A stretch of DNA of 64,000 nt, from positions 2,854,645-2,918,644 of the forward strand of contig NZ_CM007717.1 of NCBI RefSeq assembly GCF_002019855.1, given 5' to 3'. Positions within the stretch are counted from its first letter, which is position 1. Each line of letters starts with the position of its first letter. Origin of the DNA: Streptomyces antibioticus. GTDB taxonomy: Bacteria > Actinomycetota > Actinomycetes > Streptomycetales > Streptomycetaceae. This document shows positions 26,821 through 35,953 of the stretch, piece by piece. The translations under genes and the position numbers were made by a program. The notes under the pieces were generated by a model, which worked only from the letters and a program-made list of their open reading frames with translations, made no database searches and had not been told where the DNA came from.

Positions 26821-28172
26821 CGGGCCGCGAGAGCGCCCGCGAGATCCTGATCCTGGTCGCCGACACCGGCACGTTCACCGAACTCCCGTATCCGCACAGG
26901 GACTCCACCCCCGACGGCCCCCTCCGCTGGCCCGGCTACGACGCCTCCCGCGCCCGCGCCGCCGAGCGCACCGGCGAGTCGGAGTCCGTGGTCTGCGGCA
27001 CCGCCACCGTCGAGGGCACCCGGGCCGTCCTGATCGCCTTCGAGTTCGGCTTCCTGGGCGGCTCGCTGGGCGAACGCACCGGCGACCGCCTGGAGGCGGC
27101 CTTCACGTACGCCCGTGAACACCGGCTGCCGGTCGTGCCGTTGGTGGCGACGGGCGGCAGCCGGATGCAGGAGGGCATGGTCGCGCTCACCCAACTCCAG
27201 CGGGTGGCACGGCAGTCGGCGCTCACCCGGGAGGCGGGGCTGCCCCAGATCGCGGTCCTGCGGGACCCGACGACCGGCGGCGGCTGGGCCACCCTCGGCG
27301 CCGGCGCCGATGTCGTCCTCGCCCTGCCCGGCGCCCAGATCGGCTTCGCCGGCTCCCGGGTCCGCCCTTCGGACGCCGACCCGGCCGCGTACACCGCCGA
27401 GGCCCAGGTCGCGGCGGGCTCGGCGGACACGGTCGTACCGCCGGGGGAACTGCGCGGCACGCTGGGAGGATGGCTGCGCCTGCTCACGGACGGGACGACC
27501 GCCCCGCCCGAACCCGCCCCCGTTCCGGAGGCGTTGGGGACGGTCCCGGGCCTCCCCGCCTCCGGCTGGGACGCCGTACGGCGGGCCCGCGCGGCCGACC
27601 GGCCTCGGGCCGAGCGGTATCTGGACGCCTACTTCACGTACCGGCTCGCGATCTCCGGGGACCGCTGCGGGGGCACCGACCCCGACGGGATGCTGTGCGG
27701 CTTCGGCGAACACCGGGGCCGTACCGTCGCGTACGCCGCGCAGACCGGGGCCGCGACCCGGCCCGCCGGGTACCGTACGGCCACCCGGCTGATCCGGCTC
27801 GCGGACCGGCTGGGCATCCCGGTGCTGACCCTGGTGGACACCCCGGGCGCCGCCAACGACGCGGAAGCGGAACGGCAGGGGGCGGGCGCGGCGATCGCGG
27901 AGCTGTTCGGCGCGGTCGCCACCGCCCGGACCCCGCTGACCACGCTGGTGATCGGCGAGGGCGGCTCCGGGGGCGCGCTGGCGCTCGCCGCGCCCGGCCG
28001 CACCTGGGCGGTGCCGGACAGCTACTTCTCCGTCATCGCCCCCGAACTCGCCGCCGCCATCCTCAAACGCCCCCCGGCGCAGGTACCGGAGACCGCCGGT
28101 CAACTCCGGATCCGGCCACAGGACGTGGCCGAACTGGGGCTGATCAGGACACGGGACGGGCGGACCCCGTAA
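26817..28172 (+). CDS. Acyl-CoA carboxylase carboxyltransferase-like protein
   Basis: A 451-aa crotonase-fold carboxyltransferase protein carrying both halves. The N-terminal half is like the beta (AccD) part (GFLGGSLGER, ATGGSRMQEGMVAL, DPTTGGGWATLGAGAD). The C-terminal half is like alpha (AccA) (VDTPGAANDAEAERQG, GEGGSGGALALA, PELAAAILKR). No zinc ribbon is seen. No biotin carboxylase is nearby, so it must use a distant partner or work as a malonate-type decarboxylase/transferase with MatB. Tight coupling to matB supports a role in malonyl-CoA supply. Confidence 0.82.
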   Translation: MTGRESAREILILVADTGTFTELPYPHRDSTPDGPLRWPGYDASRARAAERTGESESVVCGTATVEGTRAVLIAFEFGFLGGSLGERTGDRLEAAFTYAREHRLPVVPLVATGGSRMQEGMVALTQLQRVARQSALTREAGLPQIAVLRDPTTGGGWATLGAGADVVLALPGAQIGFAGSRVRPSDADPAAYTAEAQVAAGSADTVVPPGELRGTLGGWLRLLTDGTTAPPEPAPVPEALGTVPGLPASGWDAVRRARAADRPRAERYLDAYFTYRLAISGDRCGGTDPDGMLCGFGEHRGRTVAYAAQTGAATRPAGYRTATRLIRLADRLGIPVLTLVDTPGAANDAEAERQGAGAAIAELFGAVATARTPLTTLVIGEGGSGGALALAAPGRTWAVPDSYFSVIAPELAAAILKRPPAQVPETAGQLRIRPQDVAELGLIRTRDGRTP

Positions 28173-28248
28173 CAATGGGGATGCACAGAGCCGCAGGACC
28201 GGTGCACGGTGAGTCGCGGCACCGCACGGAGAGGACGACGGGGGAACG

Positions 28249-28617
28249 GTGGAAGGACTGGTGGAGTTCACGACCGACAGCGGGGCCGTGGTGTCCGTGG
28301 AGGCGGCCCCGGAGGGCCGTCCCGGCTCCCGGCTGGTCTCCCGCGACGGCACGGTCCGGGCGACCCGCACCTTCGAGGGCGCCCTGGAGGGCGTGCGCAC
28401 GGCCGCCGAGTCCGCGCTGCGGGTGTTCCGCGACGGCTCGCTGCGGCCCGACGGCGTGGAGATCGAGTTCGGGGTGAAGCTCACGGCGGAGACGGGCGCG
28501 GTCATCGCCAAGGGGACGGCCGAGGGACACCTCGTCGTACGGCTGACCTGGTCGCCGCCCGGCAACCCCGCCGCGCCACCCGCCGATCAGGGGCCGGACG
28601 CCGTCGTCGCGTCATGA
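28249..28617 (+). CDS. Trypsin-co-occurring domain protein (Trypco1/CU044_2847 family)
   Basis: A 122-aa small protein with the Trypco1 pattern: LVEFTTDSGAVVSVEA at the N-terminus, a middle helix (FEGALEGVRTAAESALRVFRD), and the C-terminal VEIEFGVKLTAETGAVIAKG core. These proteins occur with trypsin-like peptidases in VMAP-type conflict systems and probably act as regulators, inhibitors or substrates of the protease. GTG 28249; the stop overlaps the peptidase start (ATGA). First gene of the four-gene VMAP operon. Confidence 0.88.
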   Translation: MEGLVEFTTDSGAVVSVEAAPEGRPGSRLVSRDGTVRATRTFEGALEGVRTAAESALRVFRDGSLRPDGVEIEFGVKLTAETGAVIAKGTAEGHLVVRLTWSPPGNPAAPPADQGPDAVVAS

Positions 28618-30341
28618 GGAGCGCCGAGTGGCACGCCCGGATCGAGTCCGCGGGACGGGTCGTCGGAGCCGGGTTCCTGGTGACCCCGCGCAAGGTGCTG
28701 ACCTGCGCCCATGTGGTGAGCGAGGGCCCGCCCGACGCGCTGACGGTCACCTTCCCCGAGCGCCCGGACTGCGCCGCCGTGCCCGCCCGGGTGGTCGCCG
28801 ACGGCGGCTGGCGCGGCGGGGTCACCGACCCGGGCGACCTCGCCGTCCTGGAGCTGGACCACGACCTGCCGATCGCCCCGGCCGCGCTCGCGCCCGTCGA
28901 CGCGGCCCACACCGACCGGCACGACCGGCCCCGCAAACTCCTGGTGTACGGCTTCCCGGTCGGCTTCGACGAGGGCACCCTCGCCGAATACCGCATCACC
29001 GCCACGCAGTTGCTCAACCGCGAGTGGATCCAGTTGGAGGCGTGGCAGCCCGGCGGCCGGACCCTGGCGCCGGGATTCAGCGGCGCCGCCGTGACCCTGG
29101 TCGACACCGGCGAGGTGGTCGGCATGGTGACGGCGGCGGCCGGTGACCCCGGGGTGGCCAACGGGCGGATGATGCCGACCGAGGTCATGGCCCGGCACTG
29201 GCCCGGTCTGGAGGGCCTGGTGCCCACCTCCGACCACCGTTCGGCCGACCGCGCCCGGCTGCGCGGCCTGGTCGAACGCGCGGTCCGCGCCGGCCTGGAC
29301 TGCGACCCCGTACGGCTCTACGGCGCCGCCGCCGCGCCGCTGGATCCGCCCGCGCCCGAGGAGGGCTTCGACTCGCTGTGGTCGGCGGCGCTGTTCGTGC
29401 TCTGCGAGATCGACGGGGCGGACGCGGCGGCGACCGTCGCGAGGTTCGCGGACCGGCTGGAGGAGCTGGTCCGGGCGGCCGCCGAAGGACCGGGGCCGGC
29501 CGAGGAGCCCGCGGGGGCACCCGAGTGGTCGCCGATCCTCGTCGACCTCCAGCACAGCGGCGCGGGCGACGAACAGGTCCGGGTCGAGGTGTCGGCGTAC
29601 AGCGGCGGGCGCCGCCATCCGGTCGGCTCCGACACCGTGCCCCGCTCCCGGCTGCGCGCCTACGTCCAGGACCGGATCGAGGCCGCCTTCCGGTATCTGA
29701 CGCCCGGCAGCGACGAGTTGATCGCCTTCGCGCTGCCCCGCGACTGGATCGACCTGCCCGTCGACCGCTGGGCCAGCGCGCCCGACGACGACACACCGCT
29801 CGGCTCGGTCTACCCGCTCGTCGTCACCGACCAGGCACGGCGCCGGGCCGGTGCGCGGCATCAACTGACCCGCGCCTGGCGGCAACTGGACGCGGTACCG
29901 GGCGCCCGCGTCCTGCGCGTCGAGTGCGGCAGCGCCGAGGAGCCGCCCCGGCTGCGGATGCGGCTGCGGCGCGCCGAGGCGTGTCTCGCGGGGTTCGCCA
30001 CCGCCCCGGCCGCGCCGCGCACCCGGCCGCACTTCGACACCACGCTCACCGCGCCCGCGCCGCTGGTCGTCTGGTCCCGGGGCGGCTGCGCCGCCGGTGC
30101 CGAGGAGGCGTGCGCGGGCGGGGACGGCTGTGCGGGCAAGTCGTTCCTGGACGAGCTGGACGCCTGCGTGTCCGGCGTCCCGCCCGCCGAACTCCCGCGC
30201 GCCGTCCTGGCGTTGCGGGAGGAGGCCGACGCGGAGGAGGGCCACTGGGCGCGGGACATCCAGCTCCTGTGGGACGACCCGCGCGTCTTCACCGACCCCC
30301 ACGGCCGCGACGGCGCCCTGCCCCGCTCGCCGGTGACCTGA
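28614..30341 (+). CDS. Trypsin-like protease fused to VMAP domains
   Basis: A 575-aa protein. Residues 1-~200 form a chymotrypsin-fold serine protease with H33 (TCAHVV), D75 (GDLAVLELD) and S156 (APGFSGAAV). Residues ~215-290 form a helical effector-associated/VMAP-M-like segment. Residues ~305-570 match the VMAP C-terminal domain (SPILVDLQHSG...LIAFALPRDWIDLPVDRWA...LLWDDP). There is no signal peptide, so the protease is intracellular. In VMAP ternary systems a MoxR ATPase and a vWA protein are thought to control such an effector module. It lies between the Trypco1 and MoxR genes in one operon. Confidence 0.88.
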   Translation: MRSAEWHARIESAGRVVGAGFLVTPRKVLTCAHVVSEGPPDALTVTFPERPDCAAVPARVVADGGWRGGVTDPGDLAVLELDHDLPIAPAALAPVDAAHTDRHDRPRKLLVYGFPVGFDEGTLAEYRITATQLLNREWIQLEAWQPGGRTLAPGFSGAAVTLVDTGEVVGMVTAAAGDPGVANGRMMPTEVMARHWPGLEGLVPTSDHRSADRARLRGLVERAVRAGLDCDPVRLYGAAAAPLDPPAPEEGFDSLWSAALFVLCEIDGADAAATVARFADRLEELVRAAAEGPGPAEEPAGAPEWSPILVDLQHSGAGDEQVRVEVSAYSGGRRHPVGSDTVPRSRLRAYVQDRIEAAFRYLTPGSDELIAFALPRDWIDLPVDRWASAPDDDTPLGSVYPLVVTDQARRRAGARHQLTRAWRQLDAVPGARVLRVECGSAEEPPRLRMRLRRAEACLAGFATAPAAPRTRPHFDTTLTAPAPLVVWSRGGCAAGAEEACAGGDGCAGKSFLDELDACVSGVPPAELPRAVLALREEADAEEGHWARDIQLLWDDPRVFTDPHGRDGALPRSPVT

Positions 30342-30388
30342 CCCGCCCGCTCCGCCCTGCACACGACCGCCCCCGACCCCGGAGAACC

Positions 30389-31459
30389 ATGCCCGACTGG
30401 TCCGTCTACACCGGCAACAGCGACAGCCAGCCCCACGACGGCATCGACCGACTGCCCCCGCCGCCGCCCTGGCGGGCGTTCGACGGCGAGCCCGTGCTGC
30501 CGCCGCCCGGGGACACCGACGACGAGGCCGCCGTCTCCCCCGACCGCGTCCACCGCGCCCGGACCTATGTGGCGACCCCGGAGAGCGTGCAGTTGGTCAA
30601 CGCGGCGCTGGTGCTGCGCCGCCCGCTGCTGGTCACCGGCCCGCCCGGCACCGGCAAGTCCTCCCTCGCCTACGCGGTCGCCCGCGAGCTGCGCCTCGGC
30701 CCGGTCCTGCGCTGGAACATCACCAGCCGCTCCGCCCTGGCCGACGGGCTCTACCAGTACGACCCGCTGTCCCGGCTCTACGCGGCCCGGCAGGCCGCCC
30801 GGACCGGCGCGGCGGCCCCCGGCACGGGCGCGGGCAGGGGCGGCGCGGGCGTACGGGGCGGCGACGGCGTCGAGGACCATCTGCACCTCGGCCCGCTCGG
30901 CACCGCCCTGCTCCCCTACGAACGCCCGCGCGTCCTCCTCGTCGACGAGATCGACAAGAGCGACCTCGATCTGCCCAACGACCTGCTGAACGTGCTGGAG
31001 GAGGGCCAGTACGAGATCCCCGAACTGATGCGCGCCGCCCGCCACTCGGCCGACGGCACCACCGCCGAGGTGCTCGCCGACGGCACCGACGCCCCGGTCA
31101 CCGTCACCCGGGGCCGGGTCCGCTGCCGCGCCTTCCCGTTCGTCGTCCTCACCAGCAACGGCGAGCGCGAGTTCCCGCCCGCCTTCCTGCGCCGCTGCGT
31201 CCGGCTCAAGCTGCGCCGCCCGGACCGCGAGCAGCTCACCGACATCGTGCGCGCCCACCTCGACACCCCGGCCGGCGAGGCGGAGCACCTCATCAACCGC
31301 TTCCTGGCCCGCGCCGCCGACGGCGAACTCGCCACCGACCAGCTCCTCAACGCCCTCTACCTCACCGGCGTGGCCGGCCTCGACGCGGACTCGCGCGACG
31401 CGCTGGCCGAGCAGCTCATGCCGTACCTCAGCGCGACGGCGGACGGCGACGGCCTCTGA
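30389..31459 (+). CDS. MoxR-type AAA+ ATPase of the VMAP system
   Basis: A 356-aa single AAA+ module. It has Walker A GPPGTGKSS (84-92), Walker B VLLVDEIDKSD (D187/E188), sensor 1 VVLTSNGEREF, arginine-finger region FLRRCVRL and a helical lid. A Gly/Ala-rich insert (about 138-160) interrupts the region between Walker A and B. MoxR proteins remodel partners through vWA-domain adaptors, here the SAV_2336-type protein whose start overlaps this stop (TGATG). The start ATG at 30389 follows GGAGAA. Confidence 0.9.
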   Translation: MPDWSVYTGNSDSQPHDGIDRLPPPPPWRAFDGEPVLPPPGDTDDEAAVSPDRVHRARTYVATPESVQLVNAALVLRRPLLVTGPPGTGKSSLAYAVARELRLGPVLRWNITSRSALADGLYQYDPLSRLYAARQAARTGAAAPGTGAGRGGAGVRGGDGVEDHLHLGPLGTALLPYERPRVLLVDEIDKSDLDLPNDLLNVLEEGQYEIPELMRAARHSADGTTAEVLADGTDAPVTVTRGRVRCRAFPFVVLTSNGEREFPPAFLRRCVRLKLRRPDREQLTDIVRAHLDTPAGEAEHLINRFLARAADGELATDQLLNALYLTGVAGLDADSRDALAEQLMPYLSATADGDGL

Positions 31460-31705
31460 TGACGACGGAGGGGACACGGGACGGCGACAGCGCCGCCCTC
31501 GAACGGCTGACGGCACTCCTGACCGCCGCGACGGACACCGCGCCGACGGCCCGCGAACTGGCCGAACTGCTGTGGCTGGCGGGGCGGTTGGACACCGGGG
31601 CGGCACCGGACGGGCCAGCGGCCCACCCGACGGCGGCGACGGAGGCATTACCGGCGACCGCTGCCCCGACCCCGCCCCCGGCACCCCGGAACCCGGCGCC
31701 CCCCC
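31459..31705 (+). pseudogene. N-terminal segment of frameshifted SAV_2336-family gene
   Basis: ATG 31459 overlaps the MoxR stop (TGATG) and opens a frame encoding LERLTALLTAATDTAPTAR and ELAELLWLAGRLD, the usual start of SAV_2336-family proteins, then a Pro/Ala linker. In a C7 run (31699-31705) the linker sense passes to the next frame. Removing one C would join it smoothly through AVPGTPAPTPGDRVPLHLPA to the long frame below. Left as is, this frame continues to a stop at 32083-32085 as unlikely Arg/Pro-rich sequence. Leucine 64 is a TTA codon (31648-31650). This may be a sequencing error, a recent mutation, or a programmed/phase-variable site. Confidence 0.7.
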
Positions 31706-31849
31706 GCCGTCCCCGGAACCCCCGCCCCCACCCCCGGCGACCGCGTCCCCCTCCACCTGCCCGCCCCGCCCACCGGACAGCCCGGAACGGCGGAGGGGAC
31801 GGGCGGCGGCCAGGGCTCCCCCTCCCCCCTCCTCGCGCCCGCGCCCCCG

Positions 31850-34800
31850 ATGCTCCCCCGCCCGCTCGCCCTCCAGCGGGCCCTGCGCCCCCTCAAGCGC
31901 ACGGTGCCCGCGCCCCGCACCCGGCTGCTGGACGACCGGGCGACCGCCGACCGCATCGCCCGCCTCGACGCCCACCCGGACGTCTGGCTGCCCGTGTTCC
32001 GCCCGGCCCGGGACCGCTGGCTGCGGCTCAGCCTGGTGCACGACACGGGCCCGACCATGCCGGTCTGGCGGCCCCTGGTGCGTGAACTGCACACCGTGCT
32101 GGCCCAGTCGGGCGTCTTCCGCACGGTCACCCTGCACACCGCGACCCCCGACGGCCTCGCCCGGCACGTCCCCGACCCGGGGGACGGCCGTACCGTCACC
32201 CTCGTCGTCAGCGACTGCACGGGCCCGCAGTGGCACGCGGGCCCGGCGGGCGCCCGCTGGTACCGCACCCTGCGGCACTGGGCGTCCCGGATGCCGCTGG
32301 CCGTCGTCCAGCCGCTGCCCGAACACCTGTGGGCGACCACGGCGTTGCCCGCGGAACCGGGCCTGCTGCTGTCCCCCGGCGCGGCGGCCCCGCTGTCCGC
32401 CCTGACGTTCACCCCCTACGACACCGACACGGCACCGGCACCCCCGGGCGCGGTCCCGCTGCCCGTCCTGGAGCCGGGGGCGCCGTGGCTCGCCAACTGG
32501 GCCTCCCTGGTGGCGAGTCCGGGCGGCGGTCACGTGCCGGGCGCGGCGGCCCGGCTGCCGGTGGCGCCCGCGCCGGTGCCGCCCGAGGCGTCCGTCGTGC
32601 CGCCGGCCCAGGACCTCGTCCTGCGGTTCCGGGCGACGGCGTCCCCGGAGGCGTTCCGGCTCGCCGGGCATCTGGCGCTGGCCGTGCCGTCGGTGCCGGT
32701 GATGCGGCTCGTGCAGCGGGCCGTGGAACGCGATCCGCGCCCGCAGCATCTCGCCGAGGTCATCCTGAGCGGCATGCTCACGGCGGTACCGGGTCCGCCC
32801 GGCTCCTACGACTTCCGCCCCGGCGTCCGCGACCTCCTGCTGCGCACCCTGCCTCGCACGACGCGCGGCCGCACCCGTGAACTCCTGGACCGGATGGGCC
32901 ACTTGATCGACGCCCGCGCGGGTCTGACGGCGGGCGAGTTCCGCGCGACCCCCGGCGGCGGCACGGGCACCGCCGACCCCGGCCCGGCGTTCGCGACGGT
33001 GAGCGAGGAGACGGTACGCCGTCTGGGCGGCACACCGGCACCGGATGCGGGGCTGGTGGCGGGACGGTACCGGCTGCTCGGGCGGCGGGGGCCCGGGCAG
33101 CGGATGTGGCGGGCGGTGGACGAACACACCGACCGTCCCGTCGTCGTCCACCGCTACCCACCGCAACCGGCCCCGCAGGAGCGGTTCCTGCGCGAGGCGG
33201 AGACCCTGGCCGGCATCGAGGATCCCCATGTGGTGCGGATCCTGGACTACGGCGTCGAGGGCAAAACCCCTTATCTGGTGGCGGAGTTCGTGGACGGGGT
33301 GACACTGACCGAGTTGATCCGCGGGAGCGGTCCGGGGGTGTCCGTGGCGGTGTTCGTCCGGCTGGCCCGAGGTGCCGACGAAGGGCTGCGGACTCTGCAC
33401 CGGCACGGGCTGGTGCGCGGCCAGGGCGACCGCGACGGCCTGCTGCTGCGGCCGGACGGCACGGTCGTCCTCAGCCGGTTCGCCCTGGGCGAGAAGCCCG
33501 GACACCTGGGTCCCGAGTCCGACCGGGACGACCTGCGCCGTCTGCTGACCGGGCTGGCCCGAACCCTGCCCGGCGTGCCCGCGGAGACCCGACGGGCCCT
33601 GGTCCAGGACGGCGACCACCGGACACCGGAGCTGGTGGGCCTCGACCCCGGCCCCCTGAGGATCCGCATGCTGGGCCCCCTGCGCATCACACGCCACGAC
33701 GAGTCCCTGCCCCTCCCCTCCCCGGAGGCCCAGGCACTGCTGTGCATGCTGGCCCAGCGCCCCGGACGCCGTATCTCCTACGACCAACTGGCCGCCGGAC
33801 TCTGGGAGGAGCCGGGGGCCGGGTCCTCCGCCCGCGTCGACCTGCTGGCCAGAGAGCTGGCCGAGCTGCTCGGCCCCGGCACCCTGGCCTCCCCGTCCGA
33901 CGGCCACGCCCTGCACGCCCCCGGCATCGACATCGACGCCCTCACCTGCGAGGAGGCCGACCCCTCCGACGCCCTCGCCCTCTTCCACGGCGACCCCCTG
34001 GACGGCGTCCCCGGGCCCGCCGCCCAGGCCGCCCGGACCCGGCTGCGGGAGCTCCACGACCGGCTCCGGGAACGCCACGCCGCCGACCACCCGCCCGCGG
34101 CCACCCCCACCCTCCTCATCGAGACCACCGCCGACCTCACCGCCCGCCCCGAGTCCCGGATCACCCTCGAATACGCCGTCCACGAGGTCCTCACCCGGGG
34201 TGCTCTGACGGCGCAGCAGTACGAGATGCGGGTCCGACCGGACGGGTACGCCGTCGAGTTCACCCCCGACGCGTATCTCCTCCCCCTCCTCGCGGCGGCC
34301 CTGCGCTGGCTGCCCGGCCCGCTCGCCGAGCTGGCCGACCCCCCTCGGCTGCGGGTGACGTTCCGGGACGGGGAGACGGCCGGCGCCGCCCCGCCGGACC
34401 ACCCGGCCCCCGTCGTCCTCACCGTCCCGCCCGCCCTCTTCGAGGCGTTCGCCGGGAGTTCCGCCGCCGCAGGACCGCACCGCTTCCACCCCGTGTACGG
34501 CGACGGCCCGGGCGCCCCGCCCGTCGCCTGGTACTGCCCGCTGCCCCCGGCGGAGGAGCCCCGTGACCTGGTCCGGGGCCCGCTCATCACCCGTGATCTG
34601 CGGCAGCTCGGCGTCCCCGCGCCCGGCCGGACGGCCGTCGTGCACACCCGGCCGGGTGTCCCGCCGGCGCTCCTCGACCCGGCGGCGCCGTACGGTGCCG
34701 GACCGCGCCGCCCCGCCAGCTACTACGAGGTCGACCTCACCCCCCGGCACGCGCTGCACCATCTGCCGCTGCCCAGCTCGGGCAAGGGCACCTTCACCGC

Positions 34801-35776
34801 GGCCGTGGCGCTGACCTGGCGGGTCACCGACCCGGTGGCGTTCGTACGGGCCGAGGTCACCGACGTACAGGCGCGGCTGCTGGACCATCTGGCGGCGGCC
34901 GGTCCGCGGATCACCCGGCACCACTCCCCGCGCCGCCCCGCCGGTGCGCAACGGGCCCTCAACTCCCAGCTCGGCCGCTGGCCGGTCCCGGGCGTCGAGG
35001 TGATCTGCACGGCCACCCTCGCCCCGGAACACGCCCCGCCGCCCGAGGTACCGGGGCCCGGGCCCGGCCCCGCCGCCGTCCCGCTGTCGGAGCTGCTGGC
35101 CGACGCCGAGACCGTACTGCTCGGCTTCGACGGGCCGTTGACCAGGCTGTTCCCGGCGGCGGCCGCCCGGGACGCGGCCCGGGACCTGATGGCGCTCGTG
35201 GTCGAGCACCGCAACCCCGAGGACGCCCTGGCCGGGCGTGCGGCGGGCGACCGGGGTGCGGCGCGGGAGCTGTTCGTGCATCCGCTGGACGTGCTGCGCG
35301 CCTTCGCGCACGACCGGCTCGGCCCGCTGCTGCGGGACCGGCTGGACGAGCTGGAGCTGCTCGCCGTACCGGACGCGCCGGTCACGCACCGCTCCGCCGC
35401 GCTGGTCCGCGCCCTGCACCATTCGGGGCGCCGGGTCGGTGTCGTCACGGACGTCTGCGCACCGGCCGTCCACCGGTATCTGGAGGGGATCCTGATGCCG
35501 CTGCGGGCCGGGGTGCACGGCCGCGCCGCCGACCTCACCCGGCTGATGCCGCACCCCGACTGTCTGCGGCGCGCGCTGCCGCCCGGGGACGGGGCGGCGC
35601 GCGCCGCCGTGCTGATCGGCTCCACGGTCGCCGAGCTGACCGCCGCCCAGCAGGTGGGCCTGCGGTTCGTGGGCCTGGCCCGCAACCCCACGATCGAGCA
35701 GCGGCTGCGCGAGGCGGGCTGCGCGCTGACGGTGCCCTCCCTCACCCCGGTCCTGGAGGCGGCCCGGGCCCTGTGA
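31850..35776 (+). CDS. SAV_2336-family giant protein of the VMAP system (body)
   Basis: 1308 aa from the first ATG in this frame, though coding clearly begins further upstream (see the segment at 31459). Visible parts are: a vWA-like domain (~40-190; LSLVHDTGPTMPVWRPLV, VVSDCTGPQW); the family helical domain (~254-370; LVQRAVERDPRPQHLAEVIL); a pseudokinase (~404-548; P-loop RRGPGQ, no VAIK Lys, HRD replaced by RGQGD); an OmpR-type winged helix (~604-690; RIRMLGPLRI...GLWEEP); a region with SPFH-like look (~958-1060); and a HAD-like end (~1088-1308) whose first motif is GFDG, lacking the nucleophilic Asp. It probably links the MoxR ATPase to target recognition. The domain assignments after ~700 are tentative. 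Confidence 0.78.
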   Translation: MLPRPLALQRALRPLKRTVPAPRTRLLDDRATADRIARLDAHPDVWLPVFRPARDRWLRLSLVHDTGPTMPVWRPLVRELHTVLAQSGVFRTVTLHTATPDGLARHVPDPGDGRTVTLVVSDCTGPQWHAGPAGARWYRTLRHWASRMPLAVVQPLPEHLWATTALPAEPGLLLSPGAAAPLSALTFTPYDTDTAPAPPGAVPLPVLEPGAPWLANWASLVASPGGGHVPGAAARLPVAPAPVPPEASVVPPAQDLVLRFRATASPEAFRLAGHLALAVPSVPVMRLVQRAVERDPRPQHLAEVILSGMLTAVPGPPGSYDFRPGVRDLLLRTLPRTTRGRTRELLDRMGHLIDARAGLTAGEFRATPGGGTGTADPGPAFATVSEETVRRLGGTPAPDAGLVAGRYRLLGRRGPGQRMWRAVDEHTDRPVVVHRYPPQPAPQERFLREAETLAGIEDPHVVRILDYGVEGKTPYLVAEFVDGVTLTELIRGSGPGVSVAVFVRLARGADEGLRTLHRHGLVRGQGDRDGLLLRPDGTVVLSRFALGEKPGHLGPESDRDDLRRLLTGLARTLPGVPAETRRALVQDGDHRTPELVGLDPGPLRIRMLGPLRITRHDESLPLPSPEAQALLCMLAQRPGRRISYDQLAAGLWEEPGAGSSARVDLLARELAELLGPGTLASPSDGHALHAPGIDIDALTCEEADPSDALALFHGDPLDGVPGPAAQAARTRLRELHDRLRERHAADHPPAATPTLLIETTADLTARPESRITLEYAVHEVLTRGALTAQQYEMRVRPDGYAVEFTPDAYLLPLLAAALRWLPGPLAELADPPRLRVTFRDGETAGAAPPDHPAPVVLTVPPALFEAFAGSSAAAGPHRFHPVYGDGPGAPPVAWYCPLPPAEEPRDLVRGPLITRDLRQLGVPAPGRTAVVHTRPGVPPALLDPAAPYGAGPRRPASYYEVDLTPRHALHHLPLPSSGKGTFTAAVALTWRVTDPVAFVRAEVTDVQARLLDHLAAAGPRITRHHSPRRPAGAQRALNSQLGRWPVPGVEVICTATLAPEHAPPPEVPGPGPGPAAVPLSELLADAETVLLGFDGPLTRLFPAAAARDAARDLMALVVEHRNPEDALAGRAAGDRGAARELFVHPLDVLRAFAHDRLGPLLRDRLDELELLAVPDAPVTHRSAALVRALHHSGRRVGVVTDVCAPAVHRYLEGILMPLRAGVHGRAADLTRLMPHPDCLRRALPPGDGAARAAVLIGSTVAELTAAQQVGLRFVGLARNPTIEQRLREAGCALTVPSLTPVLEAARAL

Positions 35777-35953
35777 CGGGTGCCCCGGCGGGAGGAACCC
35801 CCGTTCGGGCGCGCCCCGCCCGGCCCACCTGAAAAGGCGGCCCGCACCGCGCCCGCGCACGATGCGAAGGAGGCCGATCGCAAGGCGGCCCCACGCACAC
35901 GAGGCCCGCCCGCCCGGCGGCCCCCACGGTCTGCGCTCTCGGGAGGACCTGCC

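Noticed and set aside
32230..34566. Alternative plus-strand frames inside the SAV_2336 gene
   Set aside because: Arg/Pro/Gly-rich out-of-frame translations; only the frame of 31850-35776 shows domain similarity.
29861..35860. 1999-codon open frame on the minus strand
   Set aside because: It mirrors the VMAP genes on the plus strand, has Arg/Gly/Val-rich shadow composition without domains, and arises from the GC codon bias.
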